Of a stretch of DNA of 64,000 nucleotides, positions 33,508 to 43,455 are shown piece by piece. The stretch's first letter is position 1; every line of letters starts with the position of its first letter. Under the pieces are notes generated by a model. That model saw only the letters and a program-made list of their open reading frames with translations, did not search any database and was not told the origin of the DNA. The stretch comes from Chitinophaga solisilvae. GTDB taxonomy: Bacteria; Bacteroidota; Bacteroidia; Chitinophagales; Chitinophagaceae. Location: positions 310,001 through 374,000 of the forward strand of contig NZ_JAABOK010000003.1 in assembly GCF_009928525.1 (NCBI RefSeq), written 5' to 3'. A program made the position numbers and the translations under genes.

Positions 33508-34719
33508 ATGCGCGAAAAAAGGAATGTGCTGGCCTTTCTGGCAGAAAAAGAGTGGTTGATCCTCTTTCTTTGGTTTGGTCTGGCGTTTATAGGTGCCATC
33601 ACAGAGATTTCCAGGAATAATATCAATAACTACCTGATATTTAAGAACGTTTTCTTTCATGTCATCCACCAGCTGCCTTTATATGAGGCGTACCCTGACG
33701 AGTACCTGGATGTGAACCATTACGGGCCGCTCTTCAGTGTGATGATTGCGCCTTTTGCCGGCCTGGAAACCAGGCTGGGGGCTTTATTATGGTCGCTTAC
33801 CGGCGCAGCCACCCTCTATTACGCTATCCGGCAGCTGCCGCTTACCCGGCTTCATCAGAATATTATCCTGCTGCTGTGCGCCCAGGAAATGATGGGAGCC
33901 AGTGGCTGGTTTCAGCTGAATCAGTTTATCGGTGCGTTCATTATCCTCACATTCACTTCCGTTCTTAAAGGGAAGGATATGTGGGCCGCCTTCCTGATTG
34001 TAGCAGGAACCCTTACAAAAATTTACGGCATAGTCGGACTGGCTTTCTTCTTCTTCAGCAGTAACCAGAAACGCTTTATAGCAGGGCTTTTCATCTGGGG
34101 AGCGGTGTTGTTTGTGCTGCCCATGCTTATTTCCAGTCCACAGTATATCATTGCCTCCTATTTTGACTGGTATGAGGCGCTGGTATATAAAAACCAGCTG
34201 AATGTGATGGAAACCACTGTGTTTCAGGATCTTTCAGCCGGCGGCCTTATCAAACGTGTTTTCCATATCCCATGGCTGAGTAATACCGCTGTACTGCTGC
34301 CTGCCCTGATTATTTTCCTGGCGCAGTACAGCCTTCTGAGTTATCGCTATAACTCACGTTACCGCCTTTATATCCTTTGTTCCGTACTGATGTTCCCGGT
34401 GTTGTTCAGCACCAGCTCTGAATCACCTACCTATATCATCGCTATTCCGGCAATCTGTATCTGGTATGTGATGCAGCCGGAGTCGAAATGGAATAACATA
34501 TTCCTGTTTTTCGCCATACTGCTGGTGAGTTTCTCTCATTCAGACGTAGTAACGCCCTGGGTAAGAAAGAACATTGCGGTGCCTTATGCGCTGAAAGCCT
34601 TGCCATGCCTGGTTCTATATCTGCGAATAGCATACGAGATCTTCACCAGGAAATTCCTGGATCTTCCGCATCAGCCGCTAAAACCTGTGCCGGTGCTACA
34701 ACCAGCCAGCCATTTGTAA
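33508..34719 (+). CDS. GT87/DUF2029-type membrane glycosyltransferase-like protein
   Basis: 403 residues with about ten hydrophobic helices. The first periplasmic loop has YEAYPDEYLDVNHYGPLFSVMIAPFAGLETRLGALLW, the pattern of the GT-C family GT87 (DUF2029), with conserved D/E near the end of the first helix. Such enzymes transfer mannose or other sugars from a polyprenyl-phosphate donor in the outer leaflet. Acceptor unknown. It ends 57 bp before the GH92 mannosidase gene, which follows on the same strand; a functional link is not shown. Confidence 0.75.
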   Translation: MREKRNVLAFLAEKEWLILFLWFGLAFIGAITEISRNNINNYLIFKNVFFHVIHQLPLYEAYPDEYLDVNHYGPLFSVMIAPFAGLETRLGALLWSLTGAATLYYAIRQLPLTRLHQNIILLLCAQEMMGASGWFQLNQFIGAFIILTFTSVLKGKDMWAAFLIVAGTLTKIYGIVGLAFFFFSSNQKRFIAGLFIWGAVLFVLPMLISSPQYIIASYFDWYEALVYKNQLNVMETTVFQDLSAGGLIKRVFHIPWLSNTAVLLPALIIFLAQYSLLSYRYNSRYRLYILCSVLMFPVLFSTSSESPTYIIAIPAICIWYVMQPESKWNNIFLFFAILLVSFSHSDVVTPWVRKNIAVPYALKALPCLVLYLRIAYEIFTRKFLDLPHQPLKPVPVLQPASHL

Positions 34720-34775
34720 AAAACCGGCTGAAAAAGTTGTCATGATATCGTATATTGCTTGTTTAACTTTTTTTG

Positions 34776-37064
34776 ATGATGAAATCGCGATTCAGGATTG
34801 GTAGCGCACTCGCGTTATCTGCGGTGATGCTGGGTAATAATGCCAACGCACAGAAAAAACAACCGCTAACGACAGGCTTTGTTGAAAGTAAATCAGTAGC
34901 TGCTGTAGATCCGCTTATCGGTTCCGGCGGTCATGGGCACGTATTTGTAGGTGCCAGTGTACCCTATGGCGCCGTACAGGCAGGGCCTACCAATATTGTT
35001 AAAGGGTGGGACTGGTGCTCTGGTTATCATTACTCTGATAGTGTGGTAATCGGCTTTTCCCAGACACACCTTAGCGGCACAGGTATCGGCGACCTGGGAG
35101 ACGTGCTGATAATGCCTTACACCGGTAAAGTGAAAACTTTCCGCGGTACACAGGAAAATCCCGCTTCCGGCTATGCCTCCCGTTATTCCCATGCACGGGA
35201 AACCGCGCGCCCCGGCTATTATGCCGTACATCTCGATGATTACAACGTACAGGTGGAACTTTCCGCTACGGAAAGAGTTGCCCTGCACAGATATACCTTC
35301 CCGAAAGATCAGCCGTCCCATATTATTATCGACCTGAAAGAAGGTATCGGATGGGATGCACCGGTAGAAACATTCATCCGCCAGGTGGATGACTATACCC
35401 TCGAAGGATACCGCTTCTCCAAAGGCTGGTCCGAAGATCAACGCCTCTGGTTCGCCATTAAATCTTCCGTTCCCCTGAAACAGTTTATGGTGTTTGAAGG
35501 AGATAAACAACAGTCAGGTAAGTCACTGAAGGCAAAAGATGTCAAAGGTGTGATCTCTTTTGAAAAATCTCCCGGACAGGTAATGCTTAAAGTAGGCATC
35601 TCCCCTGTCAGCAGTGAAAATGCACTCGCCAATATCAATGCGGAAATGCCCGGCTGGGATTTCGCAAAAGTGGTAAACAACGCCAATACCAAATGGGATA
35701 AGGAATTGTCCAAGATCAGTATCGATACAAAAGATGCTGCCACCCGCCGCGTATTCTACACTGCGCTGTATCATACCATGATTGCACCTGCCTTGTTCAA
35801 TGATCATGATGGCAGCTACCGTGGTACCGATAAGAAAGTATATTCCAATCCCGGCTTTGACAATTACACTACGTTCTCCCTGTGGGATATTTACCGTTCC
35901 TGCGCTCCGCTCAGCACTATCCTGCATCCCGATAAGGTGAACAGCTTCGTGAATTCCATGATTGCCATTCACAAACAACAGGGTAAGCTCCCGGTATGGC
36001 CGCTGGTAGGCAGCGAAACCAATTGTATGGTGGGCTATCACGCAGTACCCACTATTGCAGATGCATACCTGAAAGGATTCTCCGGTTTCAGTGCAGAAGA
36101 AGCATTTGAAGCCATGAAGGCTTCCTCCACCCGCGATGACCTGGGTGTAAAATATGTGAAGGAAAGAGGATACATCCCGGCCGATAAGGAATATGAATCT
36201 GTATCCAAAGCGCTTGAATACGCTATTGACGACTGGTGTATCGCTGCTATGGCCAAAAAAATGGGCAAACAGGAAGATTACGCATACTATAAAAAACGCG
36301 CCGGCTACTACAAAAACTATTTTGACAGCACCATCCGCTTCGTGCGTCCGCGCATGAGCGATGGCAGCTTTAAAACACCATACGATCCCTTCAACTCCAT
36401 CCATGAGAAAGGCGACTTCACAGAAGGCAACGGCTGGCAATATACCTGGCTGGTACCACAGGATGTAGAAGGACTCATCAGCCTGATGGGGGGCGACGAA
36501 GCCTTTACCCGCAAGCTCGACAGCCTCTTTACCGCGAAGGGCGATATGGGCGCACAGGCATCTGACGATATCTCCGGACTGATTGGTATGTATGCACATG
36601 GTAATGAACCCAGTCACCATGTCACTTATATGTATGCCTTTGCCGGCCAGCAGTGGAAAACAGCTGAAAAGGTAAGACAGGTAATGCAGGACTTTTATTT
36701 CGATAAGCCGGAAGGGCTTGCCGGCAACGAAGATTGCGGCGCCATGTCTTCCTGGTATATTTTCTCCTCACTGGGCTTCTACCCGGTAAACCCCGCCAAC
36801 GGCGTTTACGTACTGGGCAGCCCCCTGTTCGGGAAAGCTACCGTGAAACTTGCCGGTGGTAAGTCTTTCACCGTTCAGACACTGAATAACAGCAAAGAAA
36901 ATATTTACATCCAGAGTATTACACTTAACGGTAAGCCATATACGAAAAGTTTCATCACTCACCAGGATCTGGTAAAAGGTGGAACAATGGTAGTGAAAAT
37001 GGGTAACAAACCTAACTACAACTTCGGAAAAGCCACTACCGACCGGCCCTCCAACACACTTTGA
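34776..37064 (+). CDS. GH92 family alpha-mannosidase, secreted
   Basis: 762 residues from ATG at 34776 (a TTG one codon earlier is not needed). Signal peptide to about residue 26 (NNANAQ). The N-terminal VDPLIGSGGHGHVFVGASVPYGAVQAGPTN is the GH92 signature; the catalytic barrel includes FSLWDIYRSCAPLSTI, GYHAVPTIADAYLKG and HGNEPSHHVTYMYAFAGQQWK, where the Glu of NEPSHH is the general acid. These exo-acting calcium enzymes release alpha-linked mannose from N-glycans or mannan, in the periplasm or outside. No SusC/SusD pair is nearby, so it is not in an ordinary polysaccharide utilisation locus. It ends 12 bp before a long palindromic repeat. Confidence 0.93.
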   Translation: MMKSRFRIGSALALSAVMLGNNANAQKKQPLTTGFVESKSVAAVDPLIGSGGHGHVFVGASVPYGAVQAGPTNIVKGWDWCSGYHYSDSVVIGFSQTHLSGTGIGDLGDVLIMPYTGKVKTFRGTQENPASGYASRYSHARETARPGYYAVHLDDYNVQVELSATERVALHRYTFPKDQPSHIIIDLKEGIGWDAPVETFIRQVDDYTLEGYRFSKGWSEDQRLWFAIKSSVPLKQFMVFEGDKQQSGKSLKAKDVKGVISFEKSPGQVMLKVGISPVSSENALANINAEMPGWDFAKVVNNANTKWDKELSKISIDTKDAATRRVFYTALYHTMIAPALFNDHDGSYRGTDKKVYSNPGFDNYTTFSLWDIYRSCAPLSTILHPDKVNSFVNSMIAIHKQQGKLPVWPLVGSETNCMVGYHAVPTIADAYLKGFSGFSAEEAFEAMKASSTRDDLGVKYVKERGYIPADKEYESVSKALEYAIDDWCIAAMAKKMGKQEDYAYYKKRAGYYKNYFDSTIRFVRPRMSDGSFKTPYDPFNSIHEKGDFTEGNGWQYTWLVPQDVEGLISLMGGDEAFTRKLDSLFTAKGDMGAQASDDISGLIGMYAHGNEPSHHVTYMYAFAGQQWKTAEKVRQVMQDFYFDKPEGLAGNEDCGAMSSWYIFSSLGFYPVNPANGVYVLGSPLFGKATVKLAGGKSFTVQTLNNSKENIYIQSITLNGKPYTKSFITHQDLVKGGTMVVKMGNKPNYNFGKATTDRPSNTL

Positions 37065-37075
37065 AATGGGGTTAT

Positions 37076-37225
37076 GTAGTTATTTAATTATTTGAGATTA
37101 TAAATGCAGCGAAGACCTGAGCAAATATTTACGCTCAGGTCTTCGCTGCATTTATAAATTCCTAAATCAAAAAATTCCCAAATCCGTCAATCAAATTTCC
37201 AAATCTCAAATAAAAAAATAACTAC
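37076..37225. repeat. Palindromic repeat element, copy 1
   Basis: Outer arms of 25 bp (37076-37100 and 37201-37225, 22 of 25 matching; both contain TTATTTGAGATT or its complement) and a perfect 23-bp inner stem (37100-37122 with 37133-37155, core GCGAAGACCTGAGC). It lies between convergent genes and overlaps the last codon of the next one. Same family as the copy at 39511-39619. Confidence 0.85.
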
Positions 37226-38310
37226 ATTTTTGCGGTTTGCTGCAGCACCTTTAACACCTCTGCGTTGACATCCCCGAAAATAGAGACGCCTGCAGCGCCG
37301 TTATTCACAGCCAGTTTTACAGCTTCCTGCAGGTCGGCGTAGTTACCTTTGAAATCCGGGAGGAACAACCCTGCGTATAATGGGAATGCGCCGTGGAGCG
37401 CTTTAACTCCTTCTGCTACGGCATCTCCGATCCACACAATATTTTCCCGGTAGAAGCCATGATATATCATCGGACATACGGCATTCAGCGGCCAGTTGGT
37501 CCAATCCTGGCGTACAATACGTTTGGCAATTTCCGGTGTAGGAAATACGGCGGCAGAAATAGGCTTTTTGTGTTGCTGCGCTACCTGCGCCAGGTTCTTC
37601 ACAACGTTGGTAACGCGGTCGTAACGGAACTTGCGCCAGGAGGGACTCTGATCCGGATGCTCTATCTGCAGCGGATCAACGCCGTAGCTGGATTTATAGG
37701 CATCCCGGCATTGTTCGCAATAGCAAAAATCGTATTCCGGTAGTTCCTTTGACTGGTCAATACCGTAATGACTCCACAGGTTCACCGGCAGGATAACATC
37801 GCAGAAGCGTACGTAGTCCAGGTGAATGCCATCTACATAATCCTTGGAAAGAATTTGTTCTACCTGATTTTTCAGATAGTTAACCACTTCCGGTTTGGAA
37901 GGGCATAACCAGCGGTAGTAGTCAACATACGGCGGATGATCCGCGCAGGACTCTCCTTTCCTGTTTTTGGCATACCATTCCGGATGACTCGCCAGCAGGT
38001 CTTTTTCTCCTCTGTTCATGGTCCACATCCAGCGGTGAGCTTTGATGCCGTTGGCTTTAGCCGTTTTGAAATGCAGTTCGCTGTCTGCCTCAAAAAAGAT
38101 GTCAGCAATACCGGCTTTGCGGTAGGCGGCATAGCGCTGCTGCAGCTCTGCAGCAGTGTCCTTGTGGTCAGGATTGATCCATACCCGGTGTTGTACCCCT
38201 TTTTTCTGCGGGGCTGTCTCTTTTTTGCCTGTGGCGATAGCAGGTAAAGAAGGCCCGGAGATAGCAAGTCCGCCTATGCCCAGCGCCTTGATGAAATGAC
38301 GTTTATTCAT
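37222..38310 (-). CDS. GHL10-like putative glycoside hydrolase
   Basis: 362 residues. The start MNKRHFIKALGIGGLAISG resembles a Tat-like signal, but the twin arginine reads RH. A TIM-barrel typical of GHL10/YngK-type proteins follows: RVWINPDHKDTAAELQQRYAAYRKAGIADIFFEAD, HRWMWTMNRGEKDLL, the Asp-rich DYVDGIHLDYVRF (about residue 155), then VCPMIYHGFYRENIVWIG. The family is thought to act on glycans, with Asp of HLDYVRF as the likely catalytic acid. It is the second gene of a two-gene unit with the CBM9-like protein, five bp after it. Confidence 0.78.
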   Translation of the reverse strand: MNKRHFIKALGIGGLAISGPSLPAIATGKKETAPQKKGVQHRVWINPDHKDTAAELQQRYAAYRKAGIADIFFEADSELHFKTAKANGIKAHRWMWTMNRGEKDLLASHPEWYAKNRKGESCADHPPYVDYYRWLCPSKPEVVNYLKNQVEQILSKDYVDGIHLDYVRFCDVILPVNLWSHYGIDQSKELPEYDFCYCEQCRDAYKSSYGVDPLQIEHPDQSPSWRKFRYDRVTNVVKNLAQVAQQHKKPISAAVFPTPEIAKRIVRQDWTNWPLNAVCPMIYHGFYRENIVWIGDAVAEGVKALHGAFPLYAGLFLPDFKGNYADLQEAVKLAVNNGAAGVSIFGDVNAEVLKVLQQTAKM

Positions 38311-38315
38311 ACTTG

Positions 38316-39425
38316 TTAGTTTCTGCTTTCGTAAATGCGTCCTTCCTGGTTGATGTTGATATATCCTTTGAAGTTACTGCCCTGTATACGGGCATTGTAT
38401 TGAGAAGAGATGCCTTCCACTTCCAGCGTATATACAACGCCGTTGGCAGCGGTTTGTTTGGCTGGTAGCTGCAGTTGCTGCAGCGATGCGGCATATCTGC
38501 CGTGTTGCTGCCGGTATTGCTGCTGTTGGTGATACAGCTGCCACAATACCTGTCTGGCCTGTTCTGCGGGCGGCATCCGGAACTGAACATGGTTGTTGCC
38601 GGCAGGTTGGGTGGTAAACAGCAGGTAACCCCATCTTTCCGGCGCATGCATATTGATGATGTCCTGTGCAGACCACACCCAGTTATGTTCAGGCTTGCGT
38701 TGCTTAACATACTGGTTGTTACGGATATCGGTATCCCACTCTACCCGGGAGAAGTTAATGCGCCAGATGCTGCTGTCCTGCGGCCTTTCCGGACTGTTGA
38801 AGTAACGGAAAGCCTGGAATGGGATGGCCATTTCCACCGTCCACTCTTTATCGGTATCACCGGGTTGATTAATGCTGCCGTTTACATGCACAGCGGTTTT
38901 CAACCCTTTGGTATCCCAGTTAAGCATGGCCGCGCCGCCATTACGGTAAGGTTTGTTCATAAAGAGATCCATTACCGTATTGAAGGCATTAATTTCTATC
39001 TCATAGTACTGGTGGGTATCTCCATCCGGATCAATAAATACTTCAAAATCATTATCATGAAATATGACAGCATCATGATCCCGCAGGGTAGCCCAGATAT
39101 GCGGCTCCCGGAGGGTGGCTGCTATATACAGGTATTGCTGGTCCCACATCATTTTCACCCTTGTCTGTAAAGGTGGCTGGGGACGTTTGCTGCCTTCGAT
39201 ATCCACGAAATCGTTTGTCCAGTTAACCTGTTGCCAGGCGGCTTCATCTAATTTCCCATCTATCGTAATACTATCTGTAATATGGTAGCAGACATAATGC
39301 TCAGGAGTGCCAGTAAATGGTTTGAATGATTCAGAGAAGACCTGAGCCTGACAGTATTGAAAACCGAAGATACTGATGGTGCAAGCCATCAGCCTGTGAA
39401 GATAACGATACGATGAATATAGCAT
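38316..39425 (-). CDS. Secreted CBM9-like (DOMON-type) carbohydrate-binding protein
   Basis: 369 residues from the ATG at 39425 (a TTG nine bases upstream is not needed). Signal peptide ends at FQYCQAQ. The N-terminal beta-sandwich begins ITIDGKLDEAAWQQVNW and has VKMMWDQQYLYIAATLREPHIWA, VIFHDNDFEVFIDPDGDTHQYYEIEINAF and WTVEMAIPFQAF, which is the CBM9-like/DUF1083 signature. About 100 C-terminal residues are glutamine-rich (QQQQYRQQHGRY). Family members bind the ends of glucan or xylan chains. It is paired with the GHL10-like enzyme. Confidence 0.82.
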   Translation of the reverse strand: MLYSSYRYLHRLMACTISIFGFQYCQAQVFSESFKPFTGTPEHYVCYHITDSITIDGKLDEAAWQQVNWTNDFVDIEGSKRPQPPLQTRVKMMWDQQYLYIAATLREPHIWATLRDHDAVIFHDNDFEVFIDPDGDTHQYYEIEINAFNTVMDLFMNKPYRNGGAAMLNWDTKGLKTAVHVNGSINQPGDTDKEWTVEMAIPFQAFRYFNSPERPQDSSIWRINFSRVEWDTDIRNNQYVKQRKPEHNWVWSAQDIINMHAPERWGYLLFTTQPAGNNHVQFRMPPAEQARQVLWQLYHQQQQYRQQHGRYAASLQQLQLPAKQTAANGVVYTLEVEGISSQYNARIQGSNFKGYININQEGRIYESRN

Positions 39426-39510
39426 GATAAGCAAATAATTTAAACAGGCTGCAGTTTCTCTCTATGCAGCAGTTGTGTCATGGGTTATGAAGTGCCAAGA
39501 TAATAAATGT

Positions 39511-39619
39511 ATTTTTTTATTTAATTATTTGAGATTTACTTAAAAGCGAAGACCTAAGCAGTTATTATTCTGCTCAGGTCTTCGCGCTTAGTAAATCTCA
39601 AATAATTAAATAAAAAAAT
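39511..39619. repeat. Palindromic repeat element, copy 2
   Basis: Perfect outer arms of 30 bp (39511-39540 and 39590-39619) containing TTAATTATTTGAGATT, continued by inner arms with GCGAAGACCT that match apart from two bases and one G-U, giving about 50-bp arms around an eight-base loop. Core and outer arms match copy 1. Located between two genes on the same strand. Confidence 0.88.
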
Positions 39620-39652
39620 GGTCCTGCTTCTCCGGGTTTTAAAAAAGGAATA

Positions 39653-41695
39653 TTACCAGATGCGTACCCGCAGGCTGTCAGGGCGCCACATGCCGTTGCC
39701 TTCTTTCACGTTATAGGTCTGATAGAAAGCGTCTACATCGCTGAATGGTCCGTTCACCCTGAATTTGGCGGGTGAATGTACGTCAACGAGCACACGTCTG
39801 GCGAGGTCTTCTTTTTTAGTATGACTGAGCCAGCCGAGGGAGTAGCCCATGAAGTAACGTTGCGCAGGAGTATATCCGGCAATGGGTGCTCCTTTTTTGA
39901 ATTGTTCGGTTTTCTGGAACGCGTCCCAGCCGAGGAGGATACCACCCAGGTCAGCGATGTTTTCGCCGAGGGTTGCTTTACCATTGATATGCAGGCTGTC
40001 AACCACCACGTATCCGTCGAATTGTTTTATCATAACGGCTGCACGCTGATTGAATTTGGCTTCATCATCCTTTGTCCACCAGCTTTTCAGGTTACCGGCA
40101 GCATCGAACTGGCGGCCTTCGTCATCAAAACCATGTGTGATTTCGTGACCGATGGTAGAAGCGCCGGCGTAGCCATATACAAGTGCATCGTCCAGTTCTT
40201 CATCCCGTTTTCCCGGTACGGTGAAGATACCTGCCGGCAGCACAATTTCATTGTTGCTGGGATTATAGTAGGCATTATAGGTCTGTGGTGTCATGTCCCA
40301 CTCGTTGCGGTCTACCGGCTTACCCAGCTTGTTCAGCTGATAATGATGCCACCATTTGCGGGCGGCCGCGATATTGGCAGCATAGGATTGCTCCTTGATT
40401 TCCATGGCAGAGAAATCTTTCCACTTGTCAGGATATCCTACTTTTTTGGTGATTTTAGATAATTTGTACAACGCCTTCTGTTTGGTGCTGTCACTCATCC
40501 AGGTGAGGTTTTCGATGCGGACTTTAAGGGCCGCGCGAATATCTTCCACCAGCGTTTCATATCTTTTTTTCGCGGTAGCGTTGAAGAATTCTTTTACGAA
40601 AAGCTGGCCGAGAGCTTCACCCATAGCGCCTTCTTCTGTTTCCAGAACGCGCTTCCAGCGGGGTTTCTGTTTTTCCTGACCTTTCATCAGTTTGCCGTAG
40701 AATTCAAAATCTGCGGTGGCAATTTCATCACTGAGGCCCTGTGCGCTGCTGGCGATCAGCTGCCATTTCAGGTAGTTTTTCCATGTTTCCAGCGGCTGGG
40801 ATTTAATGGCATTGCTGAGGGCAGTATAAAATTCGGGCTGGCCAACGATGATGGTATCTGCATGTGCAGTGATACCCTGTTGCCTGATAAAGTTGCTCCA
40901 GTCTATATTTCCTGCAATTTTATTCAGTTCCGTTACCGGCATTTTGTGGTAGTTGGCTTCGGGATCGCGGAGCGCTTCCAGTTTGCGGCTGGATTTTGCG
41001 AGGAGGGTTTCCAGTTTGAAGATGTTGCTGGCAGCGGCTTTGGCAGCAGAGCTGTCCATGCCGGTGAACTGCAGCATCCTGGCGATATGCGCCGGGTAGG
41101 CTTCCCTGATTTTTGTTGTCCGCGCGTCGGTATTGAAATAATAGTCGCGGTCAGGCAGTCCGAGCCCGCCCTGGTAGAACTGCAGGGCCATCACCTCGCT
41201 GTTTTTGGCATCCTGGCCAATATAAGGACTGCACATAGCACCGCTGATAACATTCTGGGCAGCGGCCAGTGCTACGAGTTCCTGGGTATTGGTAACGGCG
41301 TCGATAGCTTTGAGATCGGCTTCCAGCGGCTTGATACCGGCGGCATTGATAGCTGCGGAGTCCATACCGCTCTTCCAGAAGGCGGCAATTTTTTTGGAGA
41401 TATCGTCGGTAGGCTTTTCAACCGCGTGCTCATTGATAGTCCGGAGCCGCTTGTACAGTTCTTCCTGTACCAGGTTACCGATGCCCCATGCGCTGTATTC
41501 CGGAGGAATAGGATTGCGCTTTATCCATCCGCCGTTGGCATAATCAAAAAAGTCGTTGGCGGGATTTACAGTGCTGTCTACGTTTACTGACAATGCATCC
41601 GGGGAAGATGTCTGACTGTCAGTGTGCCCTTGGTTACAGGCTACGAAACAGGCCATACTGGCCATTCCGATGCCGGTAAATAAATATTTCATCAT
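39653..41695 (-). CDS. M13-family zinc metallopeptidase lipoprotein
   Basis: 680 residues from the ATG at 41695; a GTG at 41761 opens a longer frame without a signal peptide. Lipobox FVAC gives the lipid Cys around residue 20. The neprilysin-like catalytic part has the zinc site ASTIGHEITHGFDDEGRQFD (HExxH), the third ligand in LGENIADLGGILL, and the substrate-binding NAYYNPSNNEIVLPAGI. The family's final CxxW is VRIW here. It cleaves peptides in the periplasm or outside. Divergent from the DUF5009 gene. Confidence 0.93.
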   Translation of the reverse strand: MMKYLFTGIGMASMACFVACNQGHTDSQTSSPDALSVNVDSTVNPANDFFDYANGGWIKRNPIPPEYSAWGIGNLVQEELYKRLRTINEHAVEKPTDDISKKIAAFWKSGMDSAAINAAGIKPLEADLKAIDAVTNTQELVALAAAQNVISGAMCSPYIGQDAKNSEVMALQFYQGGLGLPDRDYYFNTDARTTKIREAYPAHIARMLQFTGMDSSAAKAAASNIFKLETLLAKSSRKLEALRDPEANYHKMPVTELNKIAGNIDWSNFIRQQGITAHADTIIVGQPEFYTALSNAIKSQPLETWKNYLKWQLIASSAQGLSDEIATADFEFYGKLMKGQEKQKPRWKRVLETEEGAMGEALGQLFVKEFFNATAKKRYETLVEDIRAALKVRIENLTWMSDSTKQKALYKLSKITKKVGYPDKWKDFSAMEIKEQSYAANIAAARKWWHHYQLNKLGKPVDRNEWDMTPQTYNAYYNPSNNEIVLPAGIFTVPGKRDEELDDALVYGYAGASTIGHEITHGFDDEGRQFDAAGNLKSWWTKDDEAKFNQRAAVMIKQFDGYVVVDSLHINGKATLGENIADLGGILLGWDAFQKTEQFKKGAPIAGYTPAQRYFMGYSLGWLSHTKKEDLARRVLVDVHSPAKFRVNGPFSDVDAFYQTYNVKEGNGMWRPDSLRVRIW

Positions 41696-41840
41696 AAGTT
41701 GTCTGGGTATTGTTATCAGGAAAGGTAAATTTTTTTGGCGATTGAAGCGATTAAAAAGCACTTAATCTGTCATGATAAGAGTATAGGAATACAATTTATA
41801 TATTGTATTTTGTAAGATTGTCAATCTACTTTCATCCCTT

Positions 41841-43028
41841 ATGATCAACAAACTATCCAACGGCCGGATCCTGTCCATTGATGCTTTTCGCGGTATCACC
41901 ATTCTCGTAATGATTTTTGTTAACAGCGTTGCCGCGGTGCAGGGCATTCCTGGGTGGATGCAACATGCCCATGCCAATGAAGACAGGATGACTTTTGTGG
42001 ATGTGGTATTCCCGGCATTTCTTTTTATCGTTGGCATGTCTATCCCTTTTGCGGTTAACAGCCGCCTGGCGAAGGGAGATAACTTCTGGCAGCTGCAGAA
42101 ACATATCCTGTGGCGTACCCTGGGCCTGCTGGTACTGGGTCTGTTTATGGTAAATACCGGGGATCTGAATCCGGCCGCCACCGGCATATCCAGGGCGTTG
42201 TGGGCGGTGTTGTTCTATCTCTGCGTGATCCTCGTCTGGAATGTTTATCGTTTCAGGCAGTCGTGGCTTGCCTGGTGCTTCAAGGGAGCGGGTGTTGCAG
42301 GGTTGATTGTGCTGGCATTGATATATCGTGGGGGAGAGAGTGGTACTACATATCTCGCACCGCAATGGTGGGGTATTCTCGGACTTATCGGCTGGGCTTA
42401 TTTATATTCCTGTATTATTTACCAGTTCTTTCACGGGCACCCTACCGGTATACTGCTGATGATCGTAGTCTGCATAGGATATTATGTTGTTTGTCAGCAA
42501 CCATTTATCAGGGATGGCCAATGGAGCTGGCTGGACGGGCAGGCCGGTAATGCGGCGCACACGTCAGTTGTTTTGTGCGGGATGCTGCTGACATTATTTT
42601 ATTTTGATGAAAGCCTCGGATTAAAAGGTAGCCGGCTGGTAGCACGGGTGACGGGATTTCTGGCTATCCTGCTGATTGCCGCAGCGATGATGAGACCGGC
42701 ATATAAAATATCAAAGATCCATGCAACTCCCAGCTGGTGCCTGTATAGCGCAGCTATATGCGTAGCGGTGTTTTCAATATTATATTACCTGATAGATGTA
42801 AAGCATATCAGCCGTTGGACAACCTTTTTCAGACCTGCAGGCTCCAACCCCCTGCTCACCTATATATTGCCTGATATTGTTTATTTCGGGATGATGCTGT
42901 GTGGCGTAGGTCTGCCGGCAGTGCTGGGAGAAGGATTACCCGGCGTGATCTGGTGCATTTTCTTCGCAGCCGCTATGCTGTTGCTTGTTAAAGGATTAAA
43001 TAAAGCAGGTATTCGCTTACAGCTGTAA
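41841..43028 (+). CDS. DUF5009 / heparan N-acetyltransferase-like membrane protein
   Basis: 395 residues, about ten transmembrane helices. It begins RILSIDAFRGITILVMIFVNSVAA and has MTFVDVVFPAFLFIVGMSIPF, the marker of the DUF1624/DUF5009 group related to the HGSNAT acyltransferases, where a transmembrane His may carry the acyl group. It acts in the inner membrane, possibly acetylating a sugar. Single gene, divergent from the M13 peptidase. Confidence 0.85.
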   Translation: MINKLSNGRILSIDAFRGITILVMIFVNSVAAVQGIPGWMQHAHANEDRMTFVDVVFPAFLFIVGMSIPFAVNSRLAKGDNFWQLQKHILWRTLGLLVLGLFMVNTGDLNPAATGISRALWAVLFYLCVILVWNVYRFRQSWLAWCFKGAGVAGLIVLALIYRGGESGTTYLAPQWWGILGLIGWAYLYSCIIYQFFHGHPTGILLMIVVCIGYYVVCQQPFIRDGQWSWLDGQAGNAAHTSVVLCGMLLTLFYFDESLGLKGSRLVARVTGFLAILLIAAAMMRPAYKISKIHATPSWCLYSAAICVAVFSILYYLIDVKHISRWTTFFRPAGSNPLLTYILPDIVYFGMMLCGVGLPAVLGEGLPGVIWCIFFAAAMLLLVKGLNKAGIRLQL

Positions 43029-43071
43029 CTATCCCATATACTTCTCCGTTATAGTAACGTTATGTAGAAAA

Positions 43072-43118
43072 ATATCTACGTGACCATGAATCTATGTTCA
43101 TGTGTTTCACGTAGATAT
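43072..43118. terminator. Long imperfect hairpin after the DUF5009 gene
   Basis: A 12-bp outer stem (ATATCTACGTGA / TCACGTAGATAT) around an inner 6-bp stem (CATGAA / TTCATG). No T run, so it may be a protein-binding dyad or an RNA hairpin. Confidence 0.6.
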
Positions 43119-43185
43119 ATCATGGCATCTGGTTTGGAACCCCTTTTCATGGACAAATATTTTTTATCCCAAAATTCAACCCCCG

Positions 43186-43428
43186 ATGAAAAAAATTGCA
43201 ATCTTTTTGGTGATAGCAGGAGTGATTTTAGCTACCTTAGCGCAGTACGCGTACACCAATGACTGGATGTGGTTTAAAGTATTTCACACGCTGGGCTTCC
43301 TTGGGTACATATTCATTATTAGCGGACTCGCATATTTTTCCCTGTGGTTTATTCATCAGCTTTCGAAAGATGAGAAGGATAAGATCAGGCGTTATTATCA
43401 TCAGCAGCACAGCGAAAAAGAAGCGTAG
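43186..43428 (+). CDS. Small two-helix membrane protein
   Basis: 80 residues from the ATG at 43186. Two hydrophobic helices (IAIFLVIAGVILATLAQ and GFLGYIFIISGLAYFSLWFI) around a short loop, then a charged tail (KDEKDKIRRYYHQQ). Family not recognised. It precedes the 82-residue protein on the same strand by 27 bp. Confidence 0.65.
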   Translation: MKKIAIFLVIAGVILATLAQYAYTNDWMWFKVFHTLGFLGYIFIISGLAYFSLWFIHQLSKDEKDKIRRYYHQQHSEKEA

Positions 43429-43455
43429 GTTTCCGCCGGACAACCATCGTTAATT

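Noticed and set aside
35523..36620. Minus-strand 365-residue ORF opposite the GH92 gene
   Set aside because: It is antisense to the conserved GH92 catalytic region and has an amino-acid make-up typical of a shadow frame.
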